A DNA stretch of 57,626 bases, from assembly GCA_022376515.1 (NCBI GenBank), contig WTXI01000233.1:1-57626 (forward strand), given 5' to 3'. Below the pieces are notes generated by a model. It had not been told where the DNA came from. It saw only the letters and a program-made list of their open reading frames with translations, and did no database searches. Shown here piece after piece: positions 33,518-44,601 of this stretch (positions are counted from its first letter, which is position 1; each line of letters opens with the position of its first letter). This stretch comes from Lactifluus volemus (taxonomy: Eukaryota; Basidiomycota; Agaricomycetes; Russulales; Russulaceae). A program made the position numbers and the translations under genes.

Positions 33518-34470
33518 CGGTACTGTCATTGTTCGATCGTAATGTTGTCGTTGACTCTTAGAAGTGTGCACTAGGAGAAGTACCTACACTTACACCTTTC
33601 TCGGACCAAGCAACGCCCACATAGTATAGCCTCATCGTTCCTCTGGTCAGATGTTTGGGGCAACAGGAGCTAGTATCGGGCTTCTGTGTTGTAATAAATG
33701 AGTATGTTTTATGTTGTCACAGTGTCTATGCCATTTGCTTTGCGTACGAGATTGATCCTATGTGAGTGAATACCAGGTTTGCCCTCCGATTTTGCCAGGA
33801 GGTCCTCAAGAAAAGAAATAAAGGGAGGGTGAGATGTGCGATGTATACCGTGAAATGTAGAGCCAGTTCCAGTGCCAGCCTGAGACTAAATTTTGTTGCC
33901 CGGGCCACAGATATGTGGGTGGCGACCTAACTTAAGAAGCCAGAGATATTAGACTGCATCAATATACGACTCGGAATTTCCAGTACATCGCGTGTTATTG
34001 TTATTATCTTTCTCTGAAGATGTAAAGCCTATCAGTCAGCGCGTTCGCATGGGGCACTGAGATGACAATGAGATTCTCAGGTCGTGAGTACACTCGACAG
34101 TCGATTCGTGCTTGGACGGAGAGATCCCGTAATGTGAAGCGCGTGACGGACAAGGCAGCCGGCGGCAGCCCCGCCGATGTAGTAGTGAGCGCCTGCCAGT
34201 GCAGTGGCTGGTTGCTCACCTCAACGTTTGGTGATGCATCTGACGAGTCCCCGTCGCGTTAATTGGACCAATGTCTGGGAGGAACTCCTCCAATAACTTG
34301 ACTTCCAGGTACGCTTAATTCTATGCAGTACGACGCATACCGGTCCTCAAAGTGTTTAACACAGGATGGGCGCTGGTATCCTTCCGTGGTTGTCCTGTCC
34401 AGTACTGTGACTTCTTTGTTGTAGAAGGTCACGGTACTAGTAGGTGAGACTGGCTCAAATGGCCCGCCCA

Positions 34471-35023
34471 GTCCTACACTTGCATCAGTTAATTGTGCAA
34501 AGACTGAAACTTTTTACTTTATTTGTGCCATGGGATACTGTAAAATTACTGCTTTTTTCAGCTTTTTTTTACTATTTGAAAATACAGTAAAAAGGTTTCT
34601 AGGTTACTTTTCTCCTTTTGCTATTTTTCTCTACTTTTTGTCCTTTTTTCGGCGAGCTCGAGCAATCACCACCTCGTCCGGGTCATTCGCGGGACCGACA
34701 TCCCTTTTCGATCTTCACAACATCACACCTGATCAAGGCCAGGCCCACCTTGGCTCGCATTGACCGGTCTTTCGAGTTTCGTCGGCCTACGTACCCGCTT
34801 CTCGATGGTGTCCGACAAAATACACGTTCCGAAATCAGGTTTCCGATCATCCCCTGGCCCTCAGGCTGACTACTGGTACCATCAAACCAGGTTTTGGATG
34901 AACCGAGGATACAAGCTTAAGGCTCAGGTAATGGATGACTATCCGGGCCTTGCCATTTTGTCGCGATTGGGCTGGACAGATTGGTGGATCAATATTGTCC
35001 GATTTACATTATGATTCCGATGC
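34471..35023. other. Spacer between tandem duplication units
   Basis: T-rich tract near 34550-34650, then unique sequence. Short open frames at 34530-35014 have no recognised motif. Confidence 0.4.
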
Positions 35024-35789
35024 TTGCAGTGACTCATCCCCCTTATCGTCAAAGTGCTGCAAGACGAAATTCTGTGGTATCGCCAAAGCTTTGGGCCCTA
35101 GTTCTACAAACGCTTGCAATAAGGATAAAGTGCCAGTGAAGCTCCTATGGTACCGTAGTAACTTACAGTGCTTACAGAGTAAGATTAACAGCATGATCGG
35201 TTAGGGCGTCCACTCGGCGCTGGAACAAGGCTACTCGTCCTAGCGGTAGTGGCTACGTGGCCCACGAGCTGTACTAGTGTGAATACAGTAGCGATCCTTG
35301 CAAGTCGTCATTTCCAATTGCGCCATGACATACGACGACTGCCAAAGGGTTTGCTCCTCGGGCTCAGAGATACAGTACTAGGTGTGATATCTGCAGTGTA
35401 ACCTTCACTGAATACCACGCTATTTTCTAGAAAGGGCCACCTGTTAGTGGACCAAATTTTATTGACGGAATGCGTTCAGACCCCCGTTCGTCTACCCGAA
35501 TGCTGCACGTGTGGGGCTGCTTAAATTTTATATACAGCTCGTTTTGTTTTGGGTCTAGCAAAACAGCCTCATTCATGGAAGCTGTCGGACAAGCAACAAA
35601 GGGTTTACGGCATTTGTTCTCTTGCCTCCATTCCTGACGTCATTGGGATGGGTCCACGTTATGTGATCGAATGTTCCCCAACTGACGGATTGCGCGTGTC
35701 CATCAAACAAAAGAAATGGGGTCCTCCGATACTCCTGACATCTTCGGAGCTATCGAACACCGCCTGCACAAACTCAGGTCGTTCTGCGG

Positions 35790-35797
35790 TATAAAAT
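35790..35797 (+). promoter_or_regulatory. TATA box of secreted-peptide gene 2
   Basis: TATAAAAT, 102 bp before the ATG at 35892, in a block nearly identical to the promoter of duplicate 1. Confidence 0.6.
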
Positions 35798-35891
35798 GAG
35801 GCTATCGTCATCCTTCTCTCACCAACGCAGTTGTCTTCTGACTGTTTCATCCTCTTCTATCAACTTTCAACTTGTCTTACTGCGAGCCACA

Positions 35892-36081
35892 ATGAAGTTT
35901 GTGAAAGCCGTCCTTACTCTCTCTTTCGCGGTTATCGCTCTTGCCGCTCCGAGTCCACAGTGTATGTCCTTTTTATATCAGTGTGTAGAACTTGAATATG
36001 CTTGATAAGTTCAAACTTGAAACAGATGACGTTAGTGCCATGGCTTCTGCCAATGACCTCGATGTTGAGCTTGCATATTAA
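35892..36081 (+). CDS. Small secreted peptide, 41 aa, duplicate 2
   Basis: Two exons (35892-35961 and 36026-36081). The signal peptide MKFVKAVLTLSFAVIALAAP and SPQ are conserved. After the intron the peptide reads YDVSAMASANDLDVELAY and stops. Only a DVSA core is shared with duplicate 1, because indels and substitutions in exon 2 change the rest. The intron acceptor also moved (GAAACAG instead of ATTAG). Secretion is inferred from the signal sequence. A short acidic mature peptide without cysteines is left; its function cannot be deduced. Confidence 0.65.
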
Positions 36082-36970
36082 TGGTGTTGTCGTTGTTCGA
36101 TCGTAATGTTGTCGTTGACTCTTAGAAGTTTGCTCTAGGAGGAATACCAATGTACACTTACACCTTTCTCGGAATAAGAACCCCCACTTAGTATAGCCTA
36201 TCGTTCCTCTGGTCAGACGTTCTGGGTGACAGGAGCTAGTATTGTACTTCTGCACTGTATCTGATTTATGTTGTCACAGTGTCTATGCCATTTGCCTTGC
36301 GTACGGGATTGATCCAGTATGAGTGAAGCCCCCAATTCTGCCAGGAGGTCCTCAAAAAGAGAAATAAAGGGAGGGTGAGATGTGTGGTGTTTACCGTGAA
36401 ACGTAGAGCCGGTTCCAGTGCCAGCCTGAGGCAAATTTTTGTTGCCACTGATATGCGGGTCTCCGAGTCGACCTAAGAAGCCAGAGATATTAGACTTCAT
36501 CAATGTATGAATTTCCAGTACATCGCGTGTTACTATCTTTGTCCGAAGATGTAAAGCCTAAAAAAATTTGTCATCAGTCAGCCTGTTCGCATGGGGGCAC
36601 TGAGATGACAATGAGATTCTCAGATCATGACTTGGAGTACACTCGACATCGATCCGTGCTTGGACGGAAAGTAATGTGAAGCGCGTGACGGACAAGGCAG
36701 CTGCCGGCAGCCCACCCGATGTAGTGAGCGCCTGTATGCATCTAATGAGTCAGTCCCCTCGCGTTAATTGCACCAATGTCTGGAGGAACACCCCCAATAA
36801 CAATAACTTGACCTCCAGGTACACTTTAATTCTATACAGTACAACGCATATCGATCGGTCCTCAAAGTGTTCATCACACAGGATGGGCGCTGGTATCTTT
36901 CTGTAGTTCAAGCTGTCCTGTCCAATACTGGAGCATCTTTGCAGAAAGCTCAAATGGCCCGCGAACTCGC

Positions 36971-37416
36971 AGATATTTATTCCGGGCCGTTGACCGAGAA
37001 GGCTGAGGGTAAACGGTGTCAGACGATGAGGAGTTATTTTGCAAGATAGCTGACGGACACAGAAATGGGCGCGGTATATGAGGTAGCAATACAACTACTG
37101 TAGGTAAACTGCCAGTGCGTCGTCCTCAGGTCCCGTTCATTCAAACTAAATACACAATTGAATCCCAATTCACGCTTCTAATCAAACGCTTTTTGTTTGG
37201 GATGTCGACCGTTGGTATGCTTCCATTATTCTTCCAACTCTACTTGACCCCCTCGAGAGGACGAGGTATGCCCTCAGTCTATGTTGGTCCACTTTCCTCT
37301 CCTTAGCCCTGTCGTTCCACAACAGGAGTACTTGTTCAAAGGAAACTGTGAAGTGGGATAGGCTACAACCGGTATCACCAGACCGAGTCCCCCTCCACAT
37401 TAAGAAAGCTTTACGC
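36971..37416. other. Intergenic region before the NOT4 3' end
   Basis: No gene seen. Includes the NOT4 3' flank. Confidence 0.4.
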
Positions 37417-40400
37417 TCAATACTCCCCATCTATAAGTAACCCAGCAGCCTGAATGCGCCCCATAATCTCACGCACCTCTGTCTCTGCAAAAACCGCAGC
37501 CTCTTTGGCGACAGCGAGTTTCTTTTCGAGTTCATCGGCCGTCATCGGGCGCGACTCGCCGTCCTCAACGTTTACCACACCCAAAGTGTCGAACTTCTGC
37601 AATGTGCCGCCCGTGCGCGGTGCAAAGCCGTGCGGATCCCAGCCCGAGTCGTTGAAGGCGAGCACAGCACGAACGGCAGCCCTGTTGATATCGCGATGGA
37701 GTTCCTCAAGCTTGGAAAGCTGTACCTCCATCCAACGCGCGCGGCGCTCGAGCGCAAGTGTGAGAGCGGCGACCTCATCCTTGCCTGCAGCGGTGTGTGA
37801 CTTGTCCTCGCTACCGTCATCGAAAAAGTCGTCGCCCTTGAGCATGTCACGTAACACGCCATCAAAAGACGAGCTATCGTCCCACGTCGTACGAGGCAGC
37901 AGTCGGAGCAGGTCGGATATGGTCTGTGTGAGTGTCTCGAGGAGTTGCTGGAATGACGAAACTGCGTTGTCGACTGAGCCAGAGGGTATGTTATTTGCAA
38001 ACGAGCCACCGCCGACGGAAAGTGCCGAAAGCGCATGTGCTAGTGGACCGTACTCAAGCGTCATCTTGGACGTCGGATTGAGCTTTTGTGCATCGAAGAA
38101 GGGGTGATGAGCAAGGTCCATAATCGGATACTGACGCTCGATCTGTGCCAAAAGTTCCCCGACTGACGTTGGATCACTTGCTGTCCTTTCCATAGACTGT
38201 CCACGAGAACTCGTCGAGTTGGCATCCAGGACACTGCTACTGCTGTATTTCTCGTGGGGAAGCTGTGGTGGTTCGGAGTTAGCGGCAGATGTCAAGACCG
38301 ATGGGGCCTCCGCCGGTAGTTCATCCTCTTTGGGGATCCTGATGGGCTTCGTAACCGGACGATTCTTTTTTGGCAATTTCGACAGCAGGGGACCTTGGCT
38401 AGGTGGAGACAAGGACGTGGCCGGAACAGGGGCGGGGGTAGACGTCGTCTTCGAAGCCGGCGTAGATTTGGTGTTTGACTTTCGCTTGGACGTGGACGAC
38501 CCCATTACATCCCCTTTCTGCACCTTGGAGGACGCAGGTGCCTTCTTCTGAGCGTCTGCCTTTGCCGCCGCCTCCTCCAATTCCCTTGCCTTCTCGCGCT
38601 CCCGTTGCGCCTTTGCGGTCCTTTCCCTTTCCAACCTCTCCTCTCGCTCCTTCTCCAGTTTCTCCTTCTCCTTCTCCTTTCGCTCTCGTTCCTGCCTCTC
38701 CTTCTCGACTCTCTTCTCCGCCCTCTCACGCTCTTTTTCTGCACGCCGCTTGGCACGTTCTGCTGCACGCTCAACGGCTGCCGCCTTTTTTTCCGCGCGT
38801 CGTGCCGTCTTCTCGTCAGGCTGGGTACTGCCGGCGTCCTCGCAGGTCTCAGCGGGAGGCTCGGACAAAGCGTTGGGAGGCTGTGGGGGCGGCGCCGTCA
38901 GCGCGGGAAAATCGGAGGACGAGAGCAGCGGCGAGGGTGAACGCGTGGGTGGCACTACACATAGGGATATAGATGTTTTAGGGATGAGGAAAGAAGCAAA
39001 AGGGGGTGCATGTCAGCGTCCGGCCACTAGGGAAAAATACCAGAACGAGCGAAGAACGGGGAAGAGACATTCCCAACTGATGCGTGGAAGGTGAGGGATA
39101 AGAAGTAAATGAGGGGACGTGAATTAATCATAGGAGGAGTCACCGGCGTCTTGCGAGATAGAAGAGATGGGCCATGGCGCTCAGGACTACGAACACAGGC
39201 CGCCCCTCTCAGGGCAAGACGAAGAAATACTCACCGTCATTCACCACGCTATTTTGCAAGTCGGGAGGATACGTGAGGCCAGGTGGTGGGCCAAACGCTT
39301 GCGGTGAACGTCCAAACGCCTCGTGCGGTCCCGCGAGTGGAACACCAAACATAATCGCCGGGTCACTAAACTGAGATTGTTGTTGTTGTTGCTGCTGCTG
39401 CTGAGCAAAACGGTACTGCTGTTGTTCTTGATCTGCGACAAGAAACGAAGACAAGTAATGATACATAGGGTGGCAGAGTACATAGAGTTGGGGAAGGTCG
39501 ATCCAATAGTCAACAGCCGCTACAATATCATACGAGAAGTGGCCTCCTACCAACTAGCGCAGCACCCCTCGCTGCATTCGCGCGATGTTGTCGCTCTCGG
39601 CTGTCCTGAATGAACTCACGAAGGGCGGCCTCGCTGACACCTGCACTCTGGTCGAACGGCTGAAACCGATTCGTTGACGGCAGGTGTTGTTGATAAACTT
39701 GGCTCTGTACCTGGGCTTGAGCTTGAGAAACCAAGGGAGAGCTGGCTGCGGATACATTATGCGAGTGGAGAGTATGAGTGTGGTGTTGGTAAGTTGGCCA
39801 CGGCGATGAGGAACCAAGATCTCCAGAGCCTGGGCTCGAGGGGTGCTGTTGTCCGTGACTAATACCTTCAACGGGGCTTAGCGGTGTCGATGAGATCAGT
39901 GGGCTCGAGGCTGCGCTAAGATTACCGTTTTGCCGTGCATTCCTCGCAAAACCGAACCTTGACATCTTCCGCGACGAGTCGTCACCGAGCGCTGGTCGTC
40001 TCACTGTCGCTGCGGGATCTGGTTCGTTACTCTCTGCGAATGGGTTGAATGACCCAGTGTAAGAAAGTGCGGGAGATGCCTGGCTGGGAATGGGTGAAGT
40101 ATGCGGATCATAGATAGGACGTTGTGAATGTGAAGCGTTGAGTCCTGGAGGGTGAGATGGCGTTCGGAGCGCAGGGAATGCGTCCATAAATGAGCCATGG
40201 AATGGCGAAGTAGTCTCCGGAAACTCGGGAGTGTTGTCTTCCATTTCCGTCTCCGCAAGCTTCGGATCAAGATTGAAACTGAAACCACCAAACTTGCCAT
40301 CCACTTCTGCCAGATTCTGCAATGTGCGATCGAAGTCAGGGAAGGGGCTCGTGGCTATGGAAGGGAAAGACGATTCGCGGCGCGCTTTGACGTCGTTTAA

Positions 40401-42188
40401 GAGGGCCTGGACCTGACTTGACATTTGATATGAAGGAGCGCCTGGCGGGCCGCGACTACCGAGAGGAGGGAGTCCAGGAGGGGCAGCAAGACCTGGAGGG
40501 ATGGAGGGTAGTCCGGGAGGAATTGCCGGTGTGGAAGGGGTTGGGGAAAGAGACTGTGCGTCTTGGGACCCAGAGCCGGCATCGGATTCAACCGTAACAG
40601 AAGAAGTCGGAGACCTTGGCGGAATAGGAATAGATGGTGATCCATGTTTCTGTCTTGTGACTTTACTGTTTGCTGGTGTTGATGGGCGGGACGTGGATGA
40701 AACTGAAGAAGCCTTCGCGGAGGGACCCTTCGCATCCTTGCCCTTCCAGGATGCTGGCAATGCCTCTGGAATTTCAGGGGTTGCTGGTGTAACAGGACGA
40801 GGACGGGGGCCTTTTTCTCGTCGAATAGACCGAACAGTCGTAGCTACCGCAGATTGCATAGTGTGGTGATGAGTCAATGTGCCCAGGGGCCGATCGTGGG
40901 GCGGCTTCGCCCACGAGGCAGAGCGAGGAAGCCGGGCTATGAAGCCAGAATGAGGATTACTCCCGTGGAAGAGGGGCTATGGGCTCACCTGACGGATCGT
41001 CCGTCTTCTTGCCCAAGACGACATTCTTTCTCGGTACCTCGGTATCCTTGATGGTATGCTGCCTGTTACACAGATGTCAACAAGTAATAGAGAAAAATAC
41101 CACCAGGACAAATACAATGTGGTGAGGTCTTCCTTGGTGAAGCAATCCTTCTCGTCTCCCCACTCGTGTAGGTTCATACAATTGTGATCCGGGCAATTGA
41201 CACCGCGCAAGAAAGACATGCAGTACTTTGTCGTACCGTAGCTTGCCCGCATGATCTCGTTCCCACCGCCGGGTGAAGCAGAACCATCAACGGCAGCAAT
41301 ACAGCGCGCGGCGTCCTCTCGGCGGTGATACGTGATGTATAACCCTACAACTGGCGTCTGTGCACCTGGCGGAGTGCGCTTTACCAATATGATCTTGGAA
41401 ATGCGGCCATATTGGCCAAAGTAATCGTTTGAGCGCAGGGTAGAAATTAACTGTAGAGTAAATATGTAAATGAGATTGACAACCGTAATAAGGATGCTGC
41501 ATAGGAGGCATACCTCTTCCTTAGCGAAGCGAGGGCCAATGCCTACAACGTACACCACGTTGCGCTGTACAACACGAACATTTGCCAGGTGACGACGACC
41601 GAGTGTGTCAAGATCCTTCCGTTCACGTTCACGCTGTTTCTTCTGCTGCGCCAAACGACGCTGGCTACACGTGTGGAAATAATAGCTAAGTTTGGATTCT
41701 TTAAGTGAGTAAAAGGAAATCACGCACTCTTCTTTATTAATAGGCTTGAATTGGCCTACATCGTCACAGTAATCTCTCCTACACGCAGGGCACTTATTGT
41801 TGAGGTTCCTACGGATGTGATTCCAACAGAATCTGCAGATCTGTTGCATAATAATGGCATTCATGAGGTCTTAGAAGAGATGAAAAGGAAAAGAAAGAGA
41901 GTGGGTACCTGGTACTCGCACTGGCACGGCTTGAAGTTCAAATCTGAGATATCCATTTCTTCGAGGCAAAGGGGACACTCTTTCGCTTCCTAGAGAGGAG
42001 ATTAAAATTGTTAGAAATGGAGAGAACAATTAATTTTGAAGAAAAAAAAAAGGACAAAGAGATCGAACCTCTTCATCGCTCCAGTACGCGTCCTGCACGC
42101 CTGTGAGGACGGAAGACTTTGCTTGAAGTGATGTACCCGCATGAAGTACGGAAGTGGGAAAGGACGAATTGAGTTTAAGAGAGGACAT
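37417..42188 (-). CDS. NOT4: NOT4/CNOT4, RING-RRM E3 ligase of CCR4-NOT
   Basis: Nine exons (42188-42069, 41989-41909, 41840-41724, 41660-41514, 41450-41116, 41062-40989, 40936-39551, 39432-39235, 38954-37417) join in phase to 1331 aa. The C4C4 RING (CPLCLEEMDISDLNFKPC, CRFCW, CPACRRDY) starts near residue 44. The helix RERERKDLDTLGRRHLANVR leads into the RRM (VVYVVGIGPR, DYFGQYGRISKIILVK). The C3H1-type element YCMSFLRGVNCPDHNCMNLH and FTKEDLTTL follow. The long C-terminal half is disordered, with a glutamine tract (39377-39403) and a charged Glu/Arg/Lys coiled coil in exon 9. NOT4 ubiquitinates stalled-ribosome and proteasome-linked substrates. Exon 3 uses the weaker donor TGC|GTGATT; the stronger GTGCGT nearby breaks the frame. 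Intron 8 (280 nt) might hide a small exon. PDCD5 is divergent, 129 bp between starts. Confidence 0.93.
39377..39403 (-). repeat. CAG/CAA microsatellite coding a nine-residue Gln tract in NOT4
   Basis: Nine consecutive Gln codons on the minus strand, CAG then CAA, followed by SQFSD. It lies within the disordered tail and may vary in length between strains. Confidence 0.85.
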
Positions 42189-42317
42189 TGGAGAAGGGCG
42201 TCAGTGAAGAGATCAAAGTGAGAGTGAGAGTGAGAGCAGTTATTGGTAGAAACGACGCGACAATGAGGTGTGGTACCCGCTTTCCCACGCTCAGATCCCC
42301 TGTTCGACCTTAAGACA

Positions 42318-42883
42318 ATGTCCGATCCTGATGAACTAGCCGCCATTCGTGCTGCACGTCTAAATCAACTACAGCAATCTGGCGCAGCAAATAATGGCCA
42401 AAATTCGGGTAGCGGCGAAGAGGCTGAAAAAAGGCGTGCAGAGGAACAATTAAGACGCGATCTCCTCGCCTCGGCCCTCGAACCTGCTGCTCGTGAACGT
42501 CGTACGTACAGGCTACTGCCTTGGTAGGAAAGCTTATCGAGCCGAGTATGTTGTACAGTGTCCCGCATCGCACTTGTATCACCCTCCAGATCGAATCAGA
42601 TTGAATCAATCCTCCTGCGTATGGCACAAACGGGGCAGCTCCGAGGAAGAGTCAGCGAGCAACAGCTCATCGACCTCCTCGAACAGGTGTGTATTATGTC
42701 CCTTTTAGAATGGCTATTCACATCGTTGTGCAGGCAGACGAAGCACAGAAGAAAGCTTCGGGCCAAGGTACCATCGTAGTATGTACTAGTAGTAAACGAC
42801 TTTTCAAAAGACAGTCAGACTGACCCTCCCTCCTCTAGTTCCAACGGCGGGTGGACTTGGATGATGACGATTTTGATATTTGA
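42318..42883 (+). CDS. PDCD5: PDCD5/TFAR19-family protein
   Basis: Four exons (42318-42501, 42559-42686, 42734-42778, 42839-42883) give 133 aa. The N-terminal DELAAIRAARLNQLQQ, the helical core LRRDLLASALEPAARERLSR, IALVSPSRSNQIESILLRMA, QTGQLRGRVSEQQLIDLLEQ and the acidic end DLDDDDFDI match PDCD5, a conserved small three-helix nucleic-acid-binding protein; in animals it is linked to apoptosis, TIP60 and CCT chaperonin. It is divergent from NOT4 and convergent with neuroguidin, with only 48 bp between the two stop codons. Confidence 0.95.
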
Positions 42884-42931
42884 CGGTTGTTTCCTACCCA
42901 TGTAATAGTTCCCTCCTTTCTCAATCGAAAC

Positions 42932-44173
42932 CTACTTTTGTTTGTGCTTCCGAGCCCATCTCTTCTTCGCCACTCTAATATCTCTCTCGAATCGGCCCTT
43001 CTTCCTTTGTCTCTGCCCCTCCACAACGTCCCCACTGTCCTCCCGTGCCCTAACTCTAGATCGTGCCAAGGCGCCTTCTTTGCGTCCCCTCGCTCTCAGT
43101 TCTTCGTACCCATCGCCAGCAAGAGCCTTGCCCCTGCGTTCCTCCCTGAGAATCTCCGCAAACTCGTCTTCCAATCCGCCACCCCTTCTTTTGCTGGTAA
43201 TACCCCCCGCACCTCCTAGTGCAATATCTTCTTCGTCTTTCCTTCGACGTCGCTCATCCTTCTTCTTGAGGACAAGCCGCGTCATGTTATCTTCCTCAAA
43301 CTCTTCCATCTGCCGTAGTTCCCTCGCGCGCACGCTCTGCATAGAGGGCACGATGCCTAAGCCAGTGGCAGACTCAACAAATGGCCTCTCCGGATCAAGA
43401 TGTGCAAGCGAAGCGAGGGCGTGCGGGGCAGGCGGCGGACGGCGCGAACGAGCCTCTTTCGAGGTAGGTTCAACGTACGGCATCGGTGCCAACTTTGGCG
43501 GGCGGTAGATCCCGTCTTGAGAAGTTGCGTCCGCATCTTGGTCACCGTCGGATCCTTCACCAACGAGGGCCTCTGGATTTGGGCGAAACGCAAGTGGATC
43601 TACTACGGAACTCGAGCATCAGCGTCTAACGAAAATATGTGCGACGGATGCGATAGCTGAGAGAAGCTGACCATTGACATCTTTATTATCTGAGGGTTCC
43701 TCCGCCGCGAGCTGAACGAGTTTTTCGATTTGGTACCGCATCTTGCTTTCAAGTAATTTGATTTTCTCGAGCACGACACGGCCCTCGATCATTGAATCGA
43801 CCAGGTCACCCGCGTTTGCCCCTCTTCGACCACGCTCAGAAGAATTGAAGGGCTCCGGAGGCGGTGAGCGGGTCGTGAGGGAGAGCCCGAGAACGCGATG
43901 CGACTGGAGGAGAGCTAGAGATTGCATGTATGAAAGGAGCAGGTGGTGCTTCAACGAGAGGAGCGAGATGCCATCCTTGAAGTCAAGATCGGACGTCTTT
44001 TCTCGTCTGTGCAAATGGGCTACGAGATGCAGTTATATCTACACTGTACATTCAGGGACGTACTTTTCACGCAGACCCTGTATTAGCTCGCGCACAGAGA
44101 CCACGCTTTTTGTCATCTCTGTCATGACCTCGCAAAAATCTTGCTGGTTTCCCTCGATGACCTCTTCTGCCAT
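42932..44173 (-). CDS. Neuroguidin/LCP5-type Sas10-Utp3-C1D family protein
   Basis: Three exons (44173-44064, 44006-43672, 43599-42932) give 370 aa. The N-terminal Sas10/C1D domain reads QQDFCEVMTEMTKSVVSVRE, then KTSDLDFKDGISLLSLKHHL and SYMQSLALL. A helix MRYQIEKLVQLAAE follows, and then DPLAFRPNPEAL and KLAPMPYVE, hallmarks of neuroguidin. The C-terminus is very basic (KKGRFERDIRVAKKRWARKH). Family members act in the nucleolus in U3 snoRNP-dependent 18S rRNA processing (yeast Lcp5). The last intron acceptor is chosen at GTAGTAG|AT to keep the DPLAFRPNPEAL motif. Confidence 0.9.
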
Positions 44174-44601
44174 CACAAAGTCCTACTGAAGAGAGAAAAA
44201 ATGTCAAAACTTGGGGGTTCCGCAACAGCACACAGACAGAAATCAGTTAACGGTTTTCTAGGCCGCCGCCTCTGTGAGGCGTAGTGCATGGCAGCAGAGT
44301 TTCATCTCAGAGCCCAGTGCGTTTCATCACCCGTTTTGTCGAGTCGAAGACAAAAGCACGCACCGATTTTTCTCTTCTGGCCTGACTCAAGTGGGAGGAA
44401 GGCGGAGTGGTGGCTGTGAGCGCTACGGTAAACCTTTGTTGTAAAGGTGGCGGCGCCACGCGGACTGCCTCGCCTTTTGTGCTATGCTTCTCGTTTGATG
44501 AAAATGACTATATCATCATCACTCTACTTTTCCTTCTCCCCTCTCGTTGCATGCCACTTTGTCTCCCTTGGAAGACTAGGTCCCGCCGTGAAGTGACCGT
44601 C

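Larger units (their letters stand above)
32488..34470 (+). repeat. Tandem segmental duplication, unit 1
   Basis: This roughly 2-kb unit is repeated in the same orientation at 35024-36970. Shared blocks include GGTATCGCCAAAGCTTTGGG, CAAGGCTACTCGTCCTAGCG and GCCCACGAGCTGTA. Around the peptide gene the copies are almost identical for more than 300 bp, and homology extends downstream to ACAGGATGGGCGCTGGTATC. Similarity is lower and indel-rich away from the gene. The units are separated by about 550 bp. Confidence 0.9.
35024..36970 (+). repeat. Tandem segmental duplication, unit 2
   Basis: Second copy of 32488-34470. The start-to-ATG distances are similar (about 840 and 868 bp) and the downstream parts are about 1.1 kb in each. 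Numerous small indels show that the duplication is not brand new, whereas the promoter/exon 1 block remains nearly identical, suggesting selection or gene conversion there. Confidence 0.9.

Noticed and set aside
33328..36081. Mating-pheromone precursors
   Set aside because: Peptides start with a secretory signal and lack a C-terminal CaaX box.
37454..38107. 217-codon plus-strand open frame
   Set aside because: Antisense to the coding exon 9 of NOT4; composition mirrors that exon.
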